Of a stretch of DNA of 64,000 nt, positions 1 through 12,385 are shown piece after piece. A program made the translations under genes and the position numbers. Numbering within the stretch: position 1 is the first letter of the stretch; each line of letters opens with the position of its first letter. Below the pieces are notes generated by a model. That model was given only the letters and a program-made list of their open reading frames with translations. It had not been told where the DNA came from and made no database searches. The stretch comes from Opisthocomus hoazin (taxonomy: Eukaryota; Chordata; Aves; Opisthocomiformes; Opisthocomidae): the NCBI RefSeq assembly GCF_030867145.1, contig NC_134419.1:77129403-77193402 (forward strand), written 5' to 3'.

Positions 1-3000
1 TTTTTCCCCTGTAACTTCTGAGGTAGGATTTTTTATGAGTCTGTCATGCTCTGAAGCCACCAATTCTACAACTATTATTTTGAAATTACAGTTGTAGTTG
101 ATCATCAAAAATTCCTTTTCCAAACTCATCCTTTGCAGCCTTTCCATTCCTCCTTAGACTGCTTCTTCACTCCTCCAAGCTGGTTGGTAATGGTCCCCAC
201 TGTGCTTTTCTGCCAGCAGGGACAGCCGGCACAGAGGCTGACCTGCATTTTCCCAACACAAACGTACCAAGTAATAACTGCACACGAGGGATAGCGCTGG
301 CTGTTTAGTGCAGTCGATTTTCTGTTTGCTTTGTGTCATCCTCAAAGCACGTACATAACTGTGCAACAAGTGTATCCACAAAGAGTATAATTTAAAGAAT
401 ATTATATGATGGCATAAAAAAAGTTTCTTTTGTTAATCACTCTTAAATGACAAGAGTAGTCCAGCTTTAACAGTACTGGGCTCCCCTGCTCATTTTTGGG
501 GTGCACTTTGTGATACCAGCTCCCTATTCTAAGCAATTGGCTGCGCTCAGTGTGGTATGTGCTCAGTTACTGGGCTGTGCATACTGCCCTGACTGCCCTT
601 CCCGATGCCTCGTGTCCCACGGACATGGGGCAGCTGCCAAGTGTCAGGCTGTCCACTCCATACTTTGCTTCCTAGGTTTGCTTGCTGTCTGGTCCTTACC
701 TCCTTCAGTTCTTTTTATGCTTTTCCACTGGTTTGTGCAGTACAGACTCTGAAGTGTGTGGCCATGTCTGTGCCAGCAGAAAGCTTTTTGCTAGGAGATA
801 TATACTATTTAAGTAATGAAATTCAGAAATTAAAACATCAAAGCATCAACAGGTGAACTTAAGATAATCTGCCGTGAAGTGATCTCTGTTGAGCGGACCT
901 TACATGGCACATTGAGTTTCTATCTTTGACACTGTTTCTAATGAAAAAATAGGCAAACAATTTTGTTTCTGAAACAACATGAAATTATATGCATTTATGC
1001 AACTCTTGTTATTATGGAGATTCTAAAAAATGTATTCTCAGTGGGCTTATAATAGCATAGCTCTCAAATGTCATGGTATCTGTGACCATCCGCAAATATT
1101 TTAATCTGAAAATTGTTTATGGTAATTCTGCATGAATGCAGAATCTGCAAACAGCTTTCACCTTGATTTCTCATGGAAAGTTTACAAGGCTTCATCTTTA
1201 TACTGATTTGCATAGTTTAAATAAGGATCTTCCAGTGATTTACAAAAGTGCATAATGTTGCTGCAATCTATGGGAAAGGAGTTCTTTTGTCCTGTTATGT
1301 AACACAGTAAAGATCTAGCTGGTTAACTGATAAAAATGTAAAGGCCTCCCTGTTGCGGTGGCACAGGATTTCAGATAACGCATTTCAGAACTGCAGTGCC
1401 AAATACATTTTCATATGGCTCATGAATTCTAAAAAGAGTAACAAGTCTGCTGCATTTGCTCATCTCGATTATAGCGTGAATTAAATGCAGCAGCTGTAAG
1501 CCTGACATGTTTGTTGCTTCCATAATGCAGTAATGAGTCAGAGTTAATCCAGGCTTCTGTTTTTCCTCAAAGAGCAGCAGAAAAAAACCCTGTGCACATT
1601 GTTGCTGAGCAGAAATAAAATGTTTTACTGCTGTAATTTTTGTTTCTTTACTTATCTGCTGTATGTGCTCTACTTCATGCACGGGGAATGGGCTGTGAAG
1701 TACTTCTCTTTGAATTCTTGCTGTGAATTTTGGTGTACTTCTGATTTGTTTATTCACCAGTTTGTGTTCGTAGGTCACTCTGTCATCTCAGTGAAAGCAT
1801 TATTTTGTTTAGGAGAAAATTCACCTTGGGTTAAAAAACCCCAAAGCCTCCCTCTGTTTCAATTGCAAAGAAAGCTTGAGAATGTTAGCTGAACAGCAAG
1901 GGTGCGTAGGGAAGACCGCAGCATGTGTGGCACACAGGAGATGCTGCCAGTGTCTACTCCCTTTACTCACAGGGAAATCAAGTCCAAGGAGGTGAAGAGA
2001 TACGGAATAGTCAAGCCAAGGACAAACTGTGCTGGGGAGAAGTAGAAAGGCTGACTGAGTATTTAGTATCTGTACGCTCTGAACAGCGCTTGAGTTGGCC
2101 AGTTTGGATGAGAGCAGGTAGAAATGCTGCCATGTCTTTTTGTTTGCTTGTTTGTGGGGTGGGTTTTTTGGTCCGGTTGACCTTGTGCGATGTTTGGTTG
2201 AAGGTGGGCAAATCGGCTTTGTATACATTGGTAGTAGATGTGAGGAAGAACTGTTACGCCCAGGAGTTTTCTTAGGTCAGAAAAGCCACACTGCTTGTTT
2301 CGTGAGCTTTGTTGCTTATCTTTTTCACTTAGGTCTGTATACCATCTCACAGACCCCTCCTCCTCTTCCTCAGCCTTTACAGAAGGCTTATGCAGCTGAA
2401 CTGACTGCAGCCGAGAAAATGAAGCTTTTTGGGGAAGCTGAGATCTCTTGCTCAAGAGAGGACACTTTCCATCTCTGATAGCTCTTCTCTTTGCTTCCTC
2501 TCCCACACTCTCCTGCAGTACCTAAACCCAAAAGGTGTAATGTTCGTTTGCCCTTATGACTAGCCACGAGAAATCCTCAGGGCTACCCTTTAACTGGGCA
2601 GCAGAGGTGTTTGGAGCTGGGCAGCAAGGACTCTGTGGTGTGACTTTAGGGGCAGCCTCTGCTTCTGCTGGAGGATGGTGTGCTTCTTTAGCCGCTGTGG
2701 CATCGAGCGTGCACGGCAGGCTGGGGCTATTTCAGCACAGAACGAGAAAGCTTGGGCTTTCACAGGCTGAGATCATTGACCCAAAGCTCTCGGGAAGATG
2801 AAGGACCTAAAAGAAGGTTTTGTGAGCTTGAAAGCTTGACATGTGTTTTGAGTTCTGTAATTGGTCTAATACAGTAACTAACTCGCCTTACAAATTTGCT
2901 TACTTCAGTGTTCCTGTCTTTCAGACAAACGTGTTTCGCACCAGGTACTTCAAACTGTCTGTCTTTTTACAGTGTGAGCTTTGGAGTCAGCTCTGGAGAA

Positions 3001-4854
3001 CTGTGGTAGGGTTACAACTGAAGTGTTACTAGGAGGGAGGTTTGTTGCCTGCTCAGAAGTGGGAAAAAGAAAGCCAGTGTGTGATCCATCCTAGGATAAA
3101 GGAAGGGTTGTACTAGACAATTAAAGCAGTGTTTCAAATGTTTAATTGTGTGGGGCCTTAAGATGGCAAGGAGACCAGGAAATTGTGCAGACGTTCTCAT
3201 CTCCTTTCAGTGGACCCTCTACAGCATTTGTGGGATTTTTTCTTTGTTCAAACAGTTTGTCTAACACTCCTCACACTGTTTCAGTAATTCCTCAAACTTT
3301 TCAATACCTTGACCTTGCATTTTTTATCTAGTTAGCGAAAACTTTTTCATATTTGATGCCCATCCAAGTATAGCTGATACATTCATCAGATGCCTTTACA
3401 ATTTTGTACATATCAGCAAGACGCTTTCTACAGCTGCATTATCTCAAAAATGCAGACAAAGCTTAGAATTCCTGTATCTGTGAAATCCTTAAATACCTCC
3501 AGCATTTCATTCTCTCTGAATACCAACCGTCTTCATCGTGCCTTTAAATCCAAAAATGCTGAATGCTTTTCCTAATGTAACTTTACTCACTCATTCTACA
3601 GTTCAAGAACAATTTTCTTCATATCCAGTAAAAGCACTAATATGTTTTAGAATATTTTTTTTGTTTAGTAAAATACTTTACAAGTTTGAGTGGAAGCCAA
3701 CTGTACTCCATAATCACTTTCCATGAAGGTTTTCTAGATTCAACACAGGAGGTGACACTCACAAGGCCAAAATACTCTGATTCTCATCAGTCTTGAATTA
3801 GTTACCACTCAGACTGGCAAAGTTTTTTCACATTTCTTTTAAGCACATTCCTGCTAAACAGCCAGACAAAGGAAAAGTAGAATAAATTCTACTTAAAAAT
3901 TCCACTTACAATCTATTACAACATACAAGAGTGGGAATTAAACTCTTTATTACTCATTAATTATCATGCACAACACATAGAAGACAAGTGATTGTTCGAA
4001 TTTTGTGTCTGTGCATGAGGAAAGGGAGGATAATATAAGAATTCTTCCTGTTTGCACTGGATGAAGCTAGAAATAGGTCATATGATGCCGAAACCAGTGA
4101 AATCAATGCTATTTCCCTCACTTTAACTGGCTTCAAATCAACGGCAGAATTTGCAGTGGTACTTGGGTTTTGTGGTAGGTCAGAACAGAGGAGAATATCC
4201 TTCTATAAAAAAGCCCTAAAATATGAAGTCAGAAAAACAAACAAACAAAAAAACAACCACTTTGTTCACATTCTTATCTCAAAATTCAGAGTGTTCCCTG
4301 TCTCGTATTGAAAGTTTATGTGGGTTTATTTTGTAAGTAATCTTGTCCTTAAGTAATAGCTTGTTGTAAAATTGAGGTGGGAGATGCTGGAGGATAAGAG
4401 GAAAGCTGGTTTCCTCCAAGTACAGCTCCTAGGTAACAATAGTAGTTTATTTGGGTTATAAACTTTTGATTAAAGGAATATATTTTGCTAGATATCTGTA
4501 CAAGGCCTTGTACAATGGGACACATTTTATTTGCAAGTTCGAGGAAAATTATATGAAACCTAGATGAGAAGATACTTGCAATATTGATTTTTGAATTTTT
4601 TTTTTCATTCCAATTCCATTCAGATCCTTTATTACCTTTATGTCTTTTTCAGTGCAAACAGTTCATATACTGCTTTCCTAAGTGCAACTTTTGCACTGTG
4701 AACTGTTCTAGCAGGCAAGCAGTAAAAGCAGTGGCAATATTGTCACAAATACTTCAATAAAAAAGCCAGTACTGTGAATAACAGGGCAAAATCAATCTTT
4801 AAAGAACTGCAAAAATAGTAATAAAAATATGGAAAATTGCTGCATTGTCATTAC
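1..4854. other. Presumed DHX32 intron, no exon recognised
   Basis: This is AT-rich sequence with no recognisable coding exon on either strand. The next DHX32 exon (human counterpart rich in LSEFGIIMSEFPLDP-like sequence) was sought on the minus strand by eye and not seen. Open frames of up to 147 codons near 2.06-2.5 kb look like chance frames: low conservation signature, many cross-frame overlaps. Confidence 0.5.
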
Positions 4855-5013
4855 CTGGTCTGGTTATGAAGTCACAGTGACCTAAGCCTGCTATATCCAT
4901 CCTCTTCAGGAAGAGAACCATGCTGGTTAGGTTTGATTCCTCTATTTTGGCTGGTAGATGTGGTTTCATTTCATTGTAAGTAAATTCTTCAGGATACAAG
5001 CAGAAGAGTTTTC
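4855..5013 (-). CDS. DHX32: DHX32 coding exon 6; last DHX32 exon found in the window
   Basis: The acceptor TCTTCCAG is followed by GA, which completes a split Gly, then KLFCLYPEEFTYNEMKPHLP and the conserved block SNLTSMVLFLKRMDIAGLGH ending CDFITRP plus one base. The donor is GTAATG after 4855. This is the end of RecA domain 2, entering the winged-helix region shared by DEAH helicases. The C-terminal winged-helix, ratchet and OB-fold parts (about 300 residues in human) were looked for in 1-4854 and not found. The gene is therefore cut by the window edge behind an intron of more than 4.8 kb. Confidence 0.95.
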
Positions 5014-5122
5014 CTGGAAGAGATTTCGGGAAAATTACCTTTTTTTTTTTCTTTTTCATTGCCACATTGATTCTATTACTATTTTGAGCTAATGGATTTT
5101 AATTTTGAGCTAATAATTCTAC

Positions 5123-5222
5123 CTGAGGAAGACATGCCCAGAATTTGCTTATGCATCTCTGCTTGACTTGTGCTGATAGGCTGCGTTATAACAGAGTCTG
5201 CTCTGATTCTAGGATTGTACAC
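5123..5222 (-). CDS. DHX32: DHX32 coding exon 5 (short exon)
   Basis: This 100-bp exon is found by reading the junctions directly. Acceptor ATTTAAAG is followed by GTG TAC AAT CCT, and the translation is VYNPRIRADSVITQPISTSQ, then AEMHKQILGMSSS plus one base. It matches the human segment VYNPRIRANSLVMQPISQSQ nearly residue for residue. The segment corresponds to the motif VI neighbourhood; the QRxGRAGR arginine-finger signature of active DEAH helicases is not kept. The donor is GTAGAA after 5123. Phase is 0 in and 1 out, completed by GA at the start of the next exon. Confidence 0.94.
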
Positions 5223-7481
5223 CTTTAAATGAAAGAGATATTAAGCATCAGATAAGTAAGTGAAGACTACAAAAATATTAACGGTCAGCACTGAATTTTT
5301 GTCCAGGTCATTTTACAGAAAGTGTAGTAACAGTTGCATTTCTTCTTACACTATGTATGTCACCAGCTTGGAAACGAGAGCAGTCAGCACTTTGATAAAT
5401 TGACAGACATGTTTGGCAATAACTCTGTGAGTATACTTCAAGATAAATATCTCTTTCTGAAGAAATGTACTGTACTAAAGCACAAAATGTGTATCTATGA
5501 TATCGTGAAGAAAAGCATCAAGAAGGATTATTTATTTCTTCCAGTGACAGAATCCCAGCATTGTCTGATAACATTTTGTTCCATAACTCCAGATTTTTGT
5601 CTTAATACTGAAACCTGTCAGTTCGTTACAGGAGGCAAGGACTGTAACAAAGGTGCACAATGCCCCATTTTATTTTTTTCTTAATTGTATTTTATTTTGA
5701 TTAAACTGAGGAGCCGATTCACTGACTCTTCTGACCACCAGATGATGTCCGTAAGCTTCTGTAGTATATGGCAAGACATAGAACGTCTGGATAAAACAAC
5801 TTTCTAGTCATGCCATCTGAATCAACTTTGGCTGTTCTAAGCAGGGTTTTAATAAAAAAGATAAAATGTGCTTCAGTGCAGGGGACAAATTTCTTTTCCT
5901 CCAGGTAAATGTATTATGTATCCCAACTGCAAGACGTACATGGGATTTTTTTCTGCACAAAACTTTGCCTGTTCCCTCTATGTTCAACTGACTTTCAGCC
6001 GTGTGGATTGAATGGGAATTTGAACTGCTGAGGAATGACAGTTACAGGACTGAACTTTAGCTGTTAGGACACAATAGTTGAATTAAAGGTTAAAAATTGT
6101 GTAACCAATAGAGGTGACTTGATGGCCATCAGGACTGTGTCGAAACTGATTTGTTCCCACTGCTTCATATTTGTGAATATTTTCCATTGCAAACTGGAAA
6201 CACTCAATTTTACTTTGGGCTTCAGATCATCATCAAAGTGAGATTCATTTCTGTCATCTGGGACAACTAGTCTCAGAAATAAGTTGACTTATGTGTGGCC
6301 TAATTGAAAACTGCTTTTAGGCTTTTGTTCGTTTCACACAAAAGTATGACAATTTTTTTTCAGCTTGACTTTAGGCTGAGTTAGTTTAGAACTCCCAGAT
6401 GAGAACCTTTAAAAATGAGAGTGTTAGACACAGATTTTTGCGGTGAAAATGAAAGGTAGTGCTGGTTCCCAAGCTTTTGCCTGAACGACTTTCAAGGCTG
6501 ATCAGGATTAATGAACCCCCATCCAAAATTTTAGGAACACTTAACTTCAATTTTGGTGATTCCATTCTGGATTATGTAAAGAAACTGTACTGTATTGTTG
6601 CTTTTGCCTGTTACTGGAATGTTTCTTCTGACTAGCAAGACACATAGGACAGTTACAAAGCCTGTAGTAGTGCAGCTTTCCAATTCATGTAATGACTTGT
6701 TCCTACCATAGTCACTCGTGCTTTAGGACATTTGGTTTTGTATAAATGAAAGAAACAAGAGATGTGTTTGCAGCTGCACCCGTCCTTCCCAGGACGGGGT
6801 ATAAAACAAGAACTTGGGACATACTTAGAATGAACTATAGAAGGTCAAAGATTAAGTTGATAAATTGCAGCATTTTGAGGTACTTGGATGGAAGCACATA
6901 TCCAGAAGCAGCACAAGAAGCTTTAGAAAGGAGTGGTTCCCTGTGTGAGCGTCCCTTGACATTATGTGACCTCTGGCACTACACTGATCACGGAGTTGTT
7001 AAACAAGGGATGAAGTTAGTCTACTAAACCAGGTAATCTGCCGACAGGTAGCCAAGAATTGACTGTGTTTTGCTCTGTCTGTAAGATACTGAAGAGATAA
7101 TTATGAGTGATAGGCTAAAACAAAGGTGAGATATAGCTTGCGAATGAAATGTCATTGGTTTGGTGCCCAAATGGGTGGCAGTTTCATCTGGGAGTGTTAA
7201 ACCTGACTTTTTTTTTTTTTTCTCCTGACTGAATTTAGGAAGTAAATGTGTTTTCTTGCTTGGTTTTCACATAAGATGTCTATGAACGTTATTTCAATTT
7301 TGGTAATTTGAATGTTAAAGATGTTACAGAATCTGATTTATGAAAGAATAGAAAAATATTTAATCCTTTAGAAACCATTTACACCTATCTATTAGCTGTG
7401 CATTTCCCTTTCCCCCACCCTGAAAAAACCCATGATGCATAGTTAATTTTTGGAATACTGATTTCAGTTAACTTTACTAAC
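5223..7481 (-). other. DHX32: DHX32 intron 4
   Basis: Intron between the donor at 7481 and the acceptor ending at 5223. No coding segment or recognisable repeat was seen. Confidence 0.85.
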
Positions 7482-7727
7482 CTTTCTTCTTTCAACACCG
7501 ACATCAATGACAAAGGTTACATTTTTAATCCAAATCAAAGATTCTCCAAAGCTTGTGGTGAGTAGCACTGTTCTTCTGTACTTTTTGCAGCATTTCTGTT
7601 TGTCCTGATTTGATTTGGGCATTAGGTCTTGTTTTGTGGGGTATAAAGGAACTGGGATGAGTTCTCCAAGGTCAGGATTTAAATGAGACTGTTCCTGTCT
7701 GATCATTTGGTAAGCTTTTTCAATTTC
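7482..7727 (-). CDS. DHX32: DHX32 coding exon 4
   Basis: Acceptor GATACAG leads into EIEKAYQMIRQEQSHLNPDL. The exon carries the RecA domain 2 core: LGELIPVPLYPTKQDL, then VLLTTSFGESLIWIKNVTFV and IDVGVERRK. The last part matches helicase motif V/VI territory, where processive DEAH enzymes read TNxAETSLTIxGI and later QRxGRAGR. Here the motif V threonine-asparagine pair is replaced by TTSFGESL, as in mammalian DHX32. The donor is GTTAGT after AAG at 7482. The 246 bp equal 82 codons, phase 0 on both sides. Confidence 0.95.
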
Positions 7728-10375
7728 CTGTATCAAGAGAAAGACGGATTTATTTATTTTTTTTCACATGAGTATGAAAAATAAATATCAATATTAAAGC
7801 AATTTTTTATTGTAAAATGGATTTTAACTATGTATCAAATTATAAAAACATTTAAATCTTGCATGATTAATAATTAAAGGGAACAGAACTTTGTAGGAGA
7901 ATTTACCGCCTGTATCCGCTAACTGTAGAGCAGGGAAAAGCTGGGCTGTTTTTTGAAATGCCATTTTCTCTGTGGCAATTTTCAGTATGGTCTTCTTTGG
8001 CTTTAACCAGATCCAAACCAGCCTCCAGGGGAAGACAGGTGGGCAAAATGTAGTGTAGGAATAGCAGGGCTGAGAAATTGTGAAACAATCACTAAACTTT
8101 ATGTGTGTAGGATGTGTAGGATGCATCCACAGCACTGATTTAGTGCCAAAGAGTTTGGTGCGAATTTGTCGTGCGCGTAGGGCTGGTAATGCTGTGGCAG
8201 ATACTCAGGTGCCCCACTGCTGTGCCCCAAATGTCATCTCTTGTGCTGGAACCAAAGTTAATGTGTGTGGGGTGCCCTGAGTGGCAGCGTCCCTGGGGAA
8301 GCAGCTCTCTGTGTGTGCATGGTGCACCCTGGGGCTGGTGATGGGGTGACCTGCACTGCTGGCCAAGGTGCCGCACGCATGGTGCTCCTGGAGTCAGAAC
8401 AGGTCACAGCAAACCACTGCTGCCGCCCTCTCCAACCCCTCCTGTCCCTTCACTGGAAGGGCTGAGATGGCAGAGCCCGGGTCTGAGTTGCTTTGGAAAC
8501 TGCTGTTATGTTCTTACTCCAATTGCAAGACATAAAAAGATCAAAGTATGCAGAAACCTCCCTACTTTACCTTGATTATTGTATTTAAGAAGATATAAGT
8601 ATTGAAAATGTTTTAATTTGTGTTCCCCCCCTCCCCAATGATTAGTAAACTCTATGAAGACTTAATAAAGTGAATAAAATGTCCCTAAGCTGTGTTAATG
8701 GAACATCGCTTTTAAAACAGTCCACAAATTCAGAGGTCGAATATGAATCGTAGAAGGGGTTTTTGTGGTTGTTGCAGTCTTTTTTTAAAATATAAAATCA
8801 TTTGTATTGTGAACATTTTTTTTTGAAGGTATACAAAAATCATTCATAGACTTGTTCAGTTTGAAAAGGATTTTTTTTTTCCAAAGCATTTTTATAAGCA
8901 AACATTTTTCAAAATTGAAAAACCAGATTGAGTTTTTATTTGGGAGTGAAACTACATTTACAGTAGTTATAGGTTGAAAGTATTCTATAAAAATTCTTAT
9001 AAAGATATGACAGTGGCATCTAACAGCAAGTCTGGCGCCAAGACAACACATAAATCTTAATGTTCTTTGTTCATATTTTTGTTCAGGTTAAAAGACAGTT
9101 GAGTGCTGGGGAACAGTGAGCCATTAGCGATATGATACTTTAAATCACAGTTATGCAAGAAGGCATGGGACGTGAACTGTGTGGTAACAGTTCGTAATGA
9201 GTGTTTTGTTCGTCGTGAGAGAGAAAATGGAGTAATCTCTTCTCGGCAAGGAAGAAATTATTATTTCAGGATTGTGTGGGACTTGTCCACCAAAAAAAAA
9301 TGATAAGCAGAAATAAAACTTTGTTCCCAGTCCTTTGAAATGGAAAGACTATGTGTTTTCTCTCTAACATTACCTATTGTAAATACGGGAGCGGATACAG
9401 AGAATTCATTATTTCATCATTGGTAAAACTTGAGTCTATATAGTTTACAACTGATTATTAGCATTATTAAAAGTGTTACATATCCATCCCCCTTTCTACA
9501 GCGAAAAGCAATGCTGTCTGGGTAGTTTGTGGTAAAAGTCATTATCTCCTGGAGCTACTAAGGCAAATTTGTTATTCTGAAGCAGATTTAGTGATACAAA
9601 GTTCACGATCACTATCAAGAAATAAATAATAATAATAATATGTAGTAATTTCGAGTCTTCATGTGTTTATTTGATGGGACATTGCTTTGACAGCTATAAC
9701 GTGCTGTGAAATTTTTCTGAGCCGGACTGGATCGTGCAGTCCTGGCAGCAGTGAATCTAGGGCATCTCTGCTGTCTTCAGGGATTCAGAGAGGCCAATAT
9801 TTAAAATAGCCCAGCCCATGCAGATTCCTGGATTTTCTGTAGCACCTCCAGAGTGACCTTTGCCTCCTGCTGTTGTGTACACAAATGGTTGGGAAGTTTG
9901 CAGCTGTAAAGCAGAATGCAAATGGAAAAACTTTATAGGCAGGGTTAAGGTAAAAACATTCACATGAAGTAGGACATTTATACAAGCTGGATACGCGTCC
10001 GTTCCTGCAAAACAGGGATAACACAAAGTGTGATATACCCAATGCCAGGAGAGGCTGCAATGTATTAATTCCCTGCATCTATGGCCCTTGTCCCTGTATG
10101 CCGCCTTTGCTACTTTTTGCATCACACAGAAGGATGATGGCCTTCCTTTAAGGCTACAGAAAGCCTGGTAGTTCCTTGTATTAGTCTATGCTACATATAA
10201 TACAGCATTATGTATACCATAACTTCTTTGTATGAAAAACCTGACATGATAAAAGCTGTTGGCAGTGTCTGGTGTCTTAGATATTGGCAACAAGATATTT
10301 ATAGGTCATATAAAAACAGATGTAAATTGTTTCTTGATTAAAATCAGAAATAATTGGAAGCAGTTAATAGCTTAC
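7728..10375 (-). other. DHX32: DHX32 intron 3
   Basis: Intron. It holds a GC-richer patch at about 8100-8470 without an identifiable function and a short AAT microsatellite at about 9621-9641. Nothing else is recognised. Confidence 0.85.
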
Positions 10376-10748
10376 TTGTTCACATGCCAGAAAGATCACA
10401 ATGTTGCCCTTCTCTTTTGCGTGGTGTATCTCGAAGAGCAATCTTAGTGCAGACAGAAAGTGGTCTTTCTGAACGCTGCAAGAGTATACAACCTCCGCGC
10501 GGTGCTTGGTTTCCACTCTGATGACGGGGACGCTGCCGTAATAATTCTGCAGTTTGCTGGACATATGGGGCGCAGTGAGTATTACCAGCCTCAGTTCTGG
10601 TCTCGATATCAAGACATCTTTGAGAAGGCCAAGTAACGCATCCGTTGGAACTGTTCTTTCTTGGACGTCATCCAAGACGATAACTCCATAACAGTTCAGA
10701 AGAGGAGAAGACATCATTTCCCTTTGTAGCATATCGTCTGTACAGTAT
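10376..10748 (-). CDS. DHX32: DHX32 coding exon 3 (divergent motif II)
   Basis: The acceptor GTTGCAG is followed by one base completing the split Arg codon, then [20 protein letters not shown]. The motif II position reads [12 protein letters not shown]: Asp-Asp-Val-Gln in place of the catalytic Asp-Glu-Ala-His. The motif III position reads VILTAP rather than an S/TAT-type triplet followed by its usual context. Human DHX32 also lacks DEAH here (DDIH), so the loss is a family trait. The exon then covers the start of RecA domain 2 ([20 protein letters not shown]) and ends ACEQ at 10376, followed by donor GTAAGC. Its 373 bp are fully open and in phase with its neighbours. Confidence 0.96.
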
Positions 10749-12191
10749 CTGCAACGTACAAACAGAAAACTCTACAAAGTTTCCTGGAATGGTCAGCTTT
10801 GACTGCAAGAAATTCATTCAGGGTTTTGAGGACAGCTTTGTTCTTTCTGTTCTAACAAGAAAGATTTGATAAGAACAGAGACTCTGTTTTGTAGACAGTA
10901 TCACAGTCTCAACTACATGTTGAAATCCTTTAACTAGCTAGAAACTGAATGTAATTCAATGACACTAAGCAGCACTGTGGTTGAAAGGATGCTCTAGGCA
11001 AAAGCAGAAATACTTCTGCCCTAAAATCCTAACTTATATTGGTTTTAATCTTCCAAACTATCCAAGCATACTGCATGCCATAACCAGTTCTTGAGCTAGG
11101 AACTAATACTTTTAGATGAGGAAAAGAAGGTGTACACACACGCTGGTAGTGCCAGAACCAAGACGGGAGATTAATCCATACCTTAAGGCCCTTCTCTCTT
11201 TAATCCCTATTATTCCTGCTATTGGAAGTTTTTTGAAGAATGTTATTTTTTGCTGTGTTTCTCAGCAGGACTTTGAATCTTCTTGAAACACGTTTCAGTG
11301 TGTGAGAGGATAGGATTCGTCTCCCTTTCACAGCAGGAGCAGCTGCCGGAAGATGTGCTGCAAGAGGAGGGTTACGTAGTTCTCCACGAAAGAGAAAGGA
11401 CACACAAAGGGAAGAGCGACTGAACTTGGTTTTCAGAAGTGGTGAGTATCCTCTTCTCTGCTTGAAATCAGTGGGAGCTCACATGGCTGGGGAAAAGGCT
11501 TATGATCTAGATTTTATGGTTTGTTCCTGCCATGTTAAGGAACTGGAGAAAATTACTAACTTTCAGAGAGGCTCAAAATCCAAATCCCTGTGTTTCTGCT
11601 GTCACCTGCCTATATTTAATACATTAAATGCATTTATTATCTCATAAAAATCCTCCTAAATGCTTTTTTCTCTTGTTACTGAATATACCCTTTTCTAGCC
11701 ATGATTTTTGATTGCCTTCAAATTCCAGCTGTACTTTCTGATAGATTGTCCCATGTTCTCTTATGGTAATGAACACTTCTGTACTGGAAAACAGAGAAAG
11801 AAACACAGGATGGAGGTTACTGAGGTGCTTAATGAAGCTTTACACCCGTGGTAACCTTGTCCATTTAAATCTCTACTACCATTTAGCACAGAACACCTCC
11901 TTGAAGCGTTTTACAGCTTATTGCTTAATCACAAAATCTCCAGTATCTGCATTTTAAAATATTACATGCAACTTTATAGTGTTCTTTTTTTAGTTTTCAT
12001 ACTGTATGCAAAAATCTTTTGCAGCAGTAGCAATGTTCCCCCGCAGTGGTTAGGTTATCTGCGCTGACCACGTCAGTGGAGTGGTGCGATGAAGAGCGGA
12101 GGGCTGGAGCGCTGTCAGCTGCAAACTTTTGCACTTGCGGAGAACTGTAAGCTGTATTAGTCTGAAGGCAGCAAAAACCAAACACACAAAC
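10749..12191 (-). other. DHX32: DHX32 intron 2
   Basis: Intron between the GTTTGT donor and the GTTGCAG acceptor. No further feature seen. Confidence 0.88.
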
Positions 12192-12385
12192 CTCAAGATA
12201 GTTTCTGTTGTACAGCAGCTTTCGAACGGGATGAAGTACCCCACTTCATGGCCAACGTTGACGTCCATTTCATCAGCTACGCGCAGTGCGAGCCACACCG
12301 CTGTCTGCTGGTGCACCTGGGTGCAGACCACTGCGCCGTGTCGGTAGCGGGCAGAAAGGCAGGACTCGGCACACCACTGAGGAAT
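12192..12385 (-). CDS. DHX32: DHX32 coding exon 2
   Basis: Acceptor CCTTGCAG precedes 12385, and the frame opens [20 protein letters not shown]. It continues through the motif Ia region ([20 protein letters not shown]) and the conserved [10 protein letters not shown] segment, ending TTETIL plus the first two bases of an Arg codon. The donor is GTTTGT after 12192. This part corresponds to RecA-like domain 1 of DEAH helicases, downstream of motif I. Length (194 bp) and phase (0 in, 2 out) fit the flanking exons exactly. No frameshift or stop is present. Confidence 0.95.
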
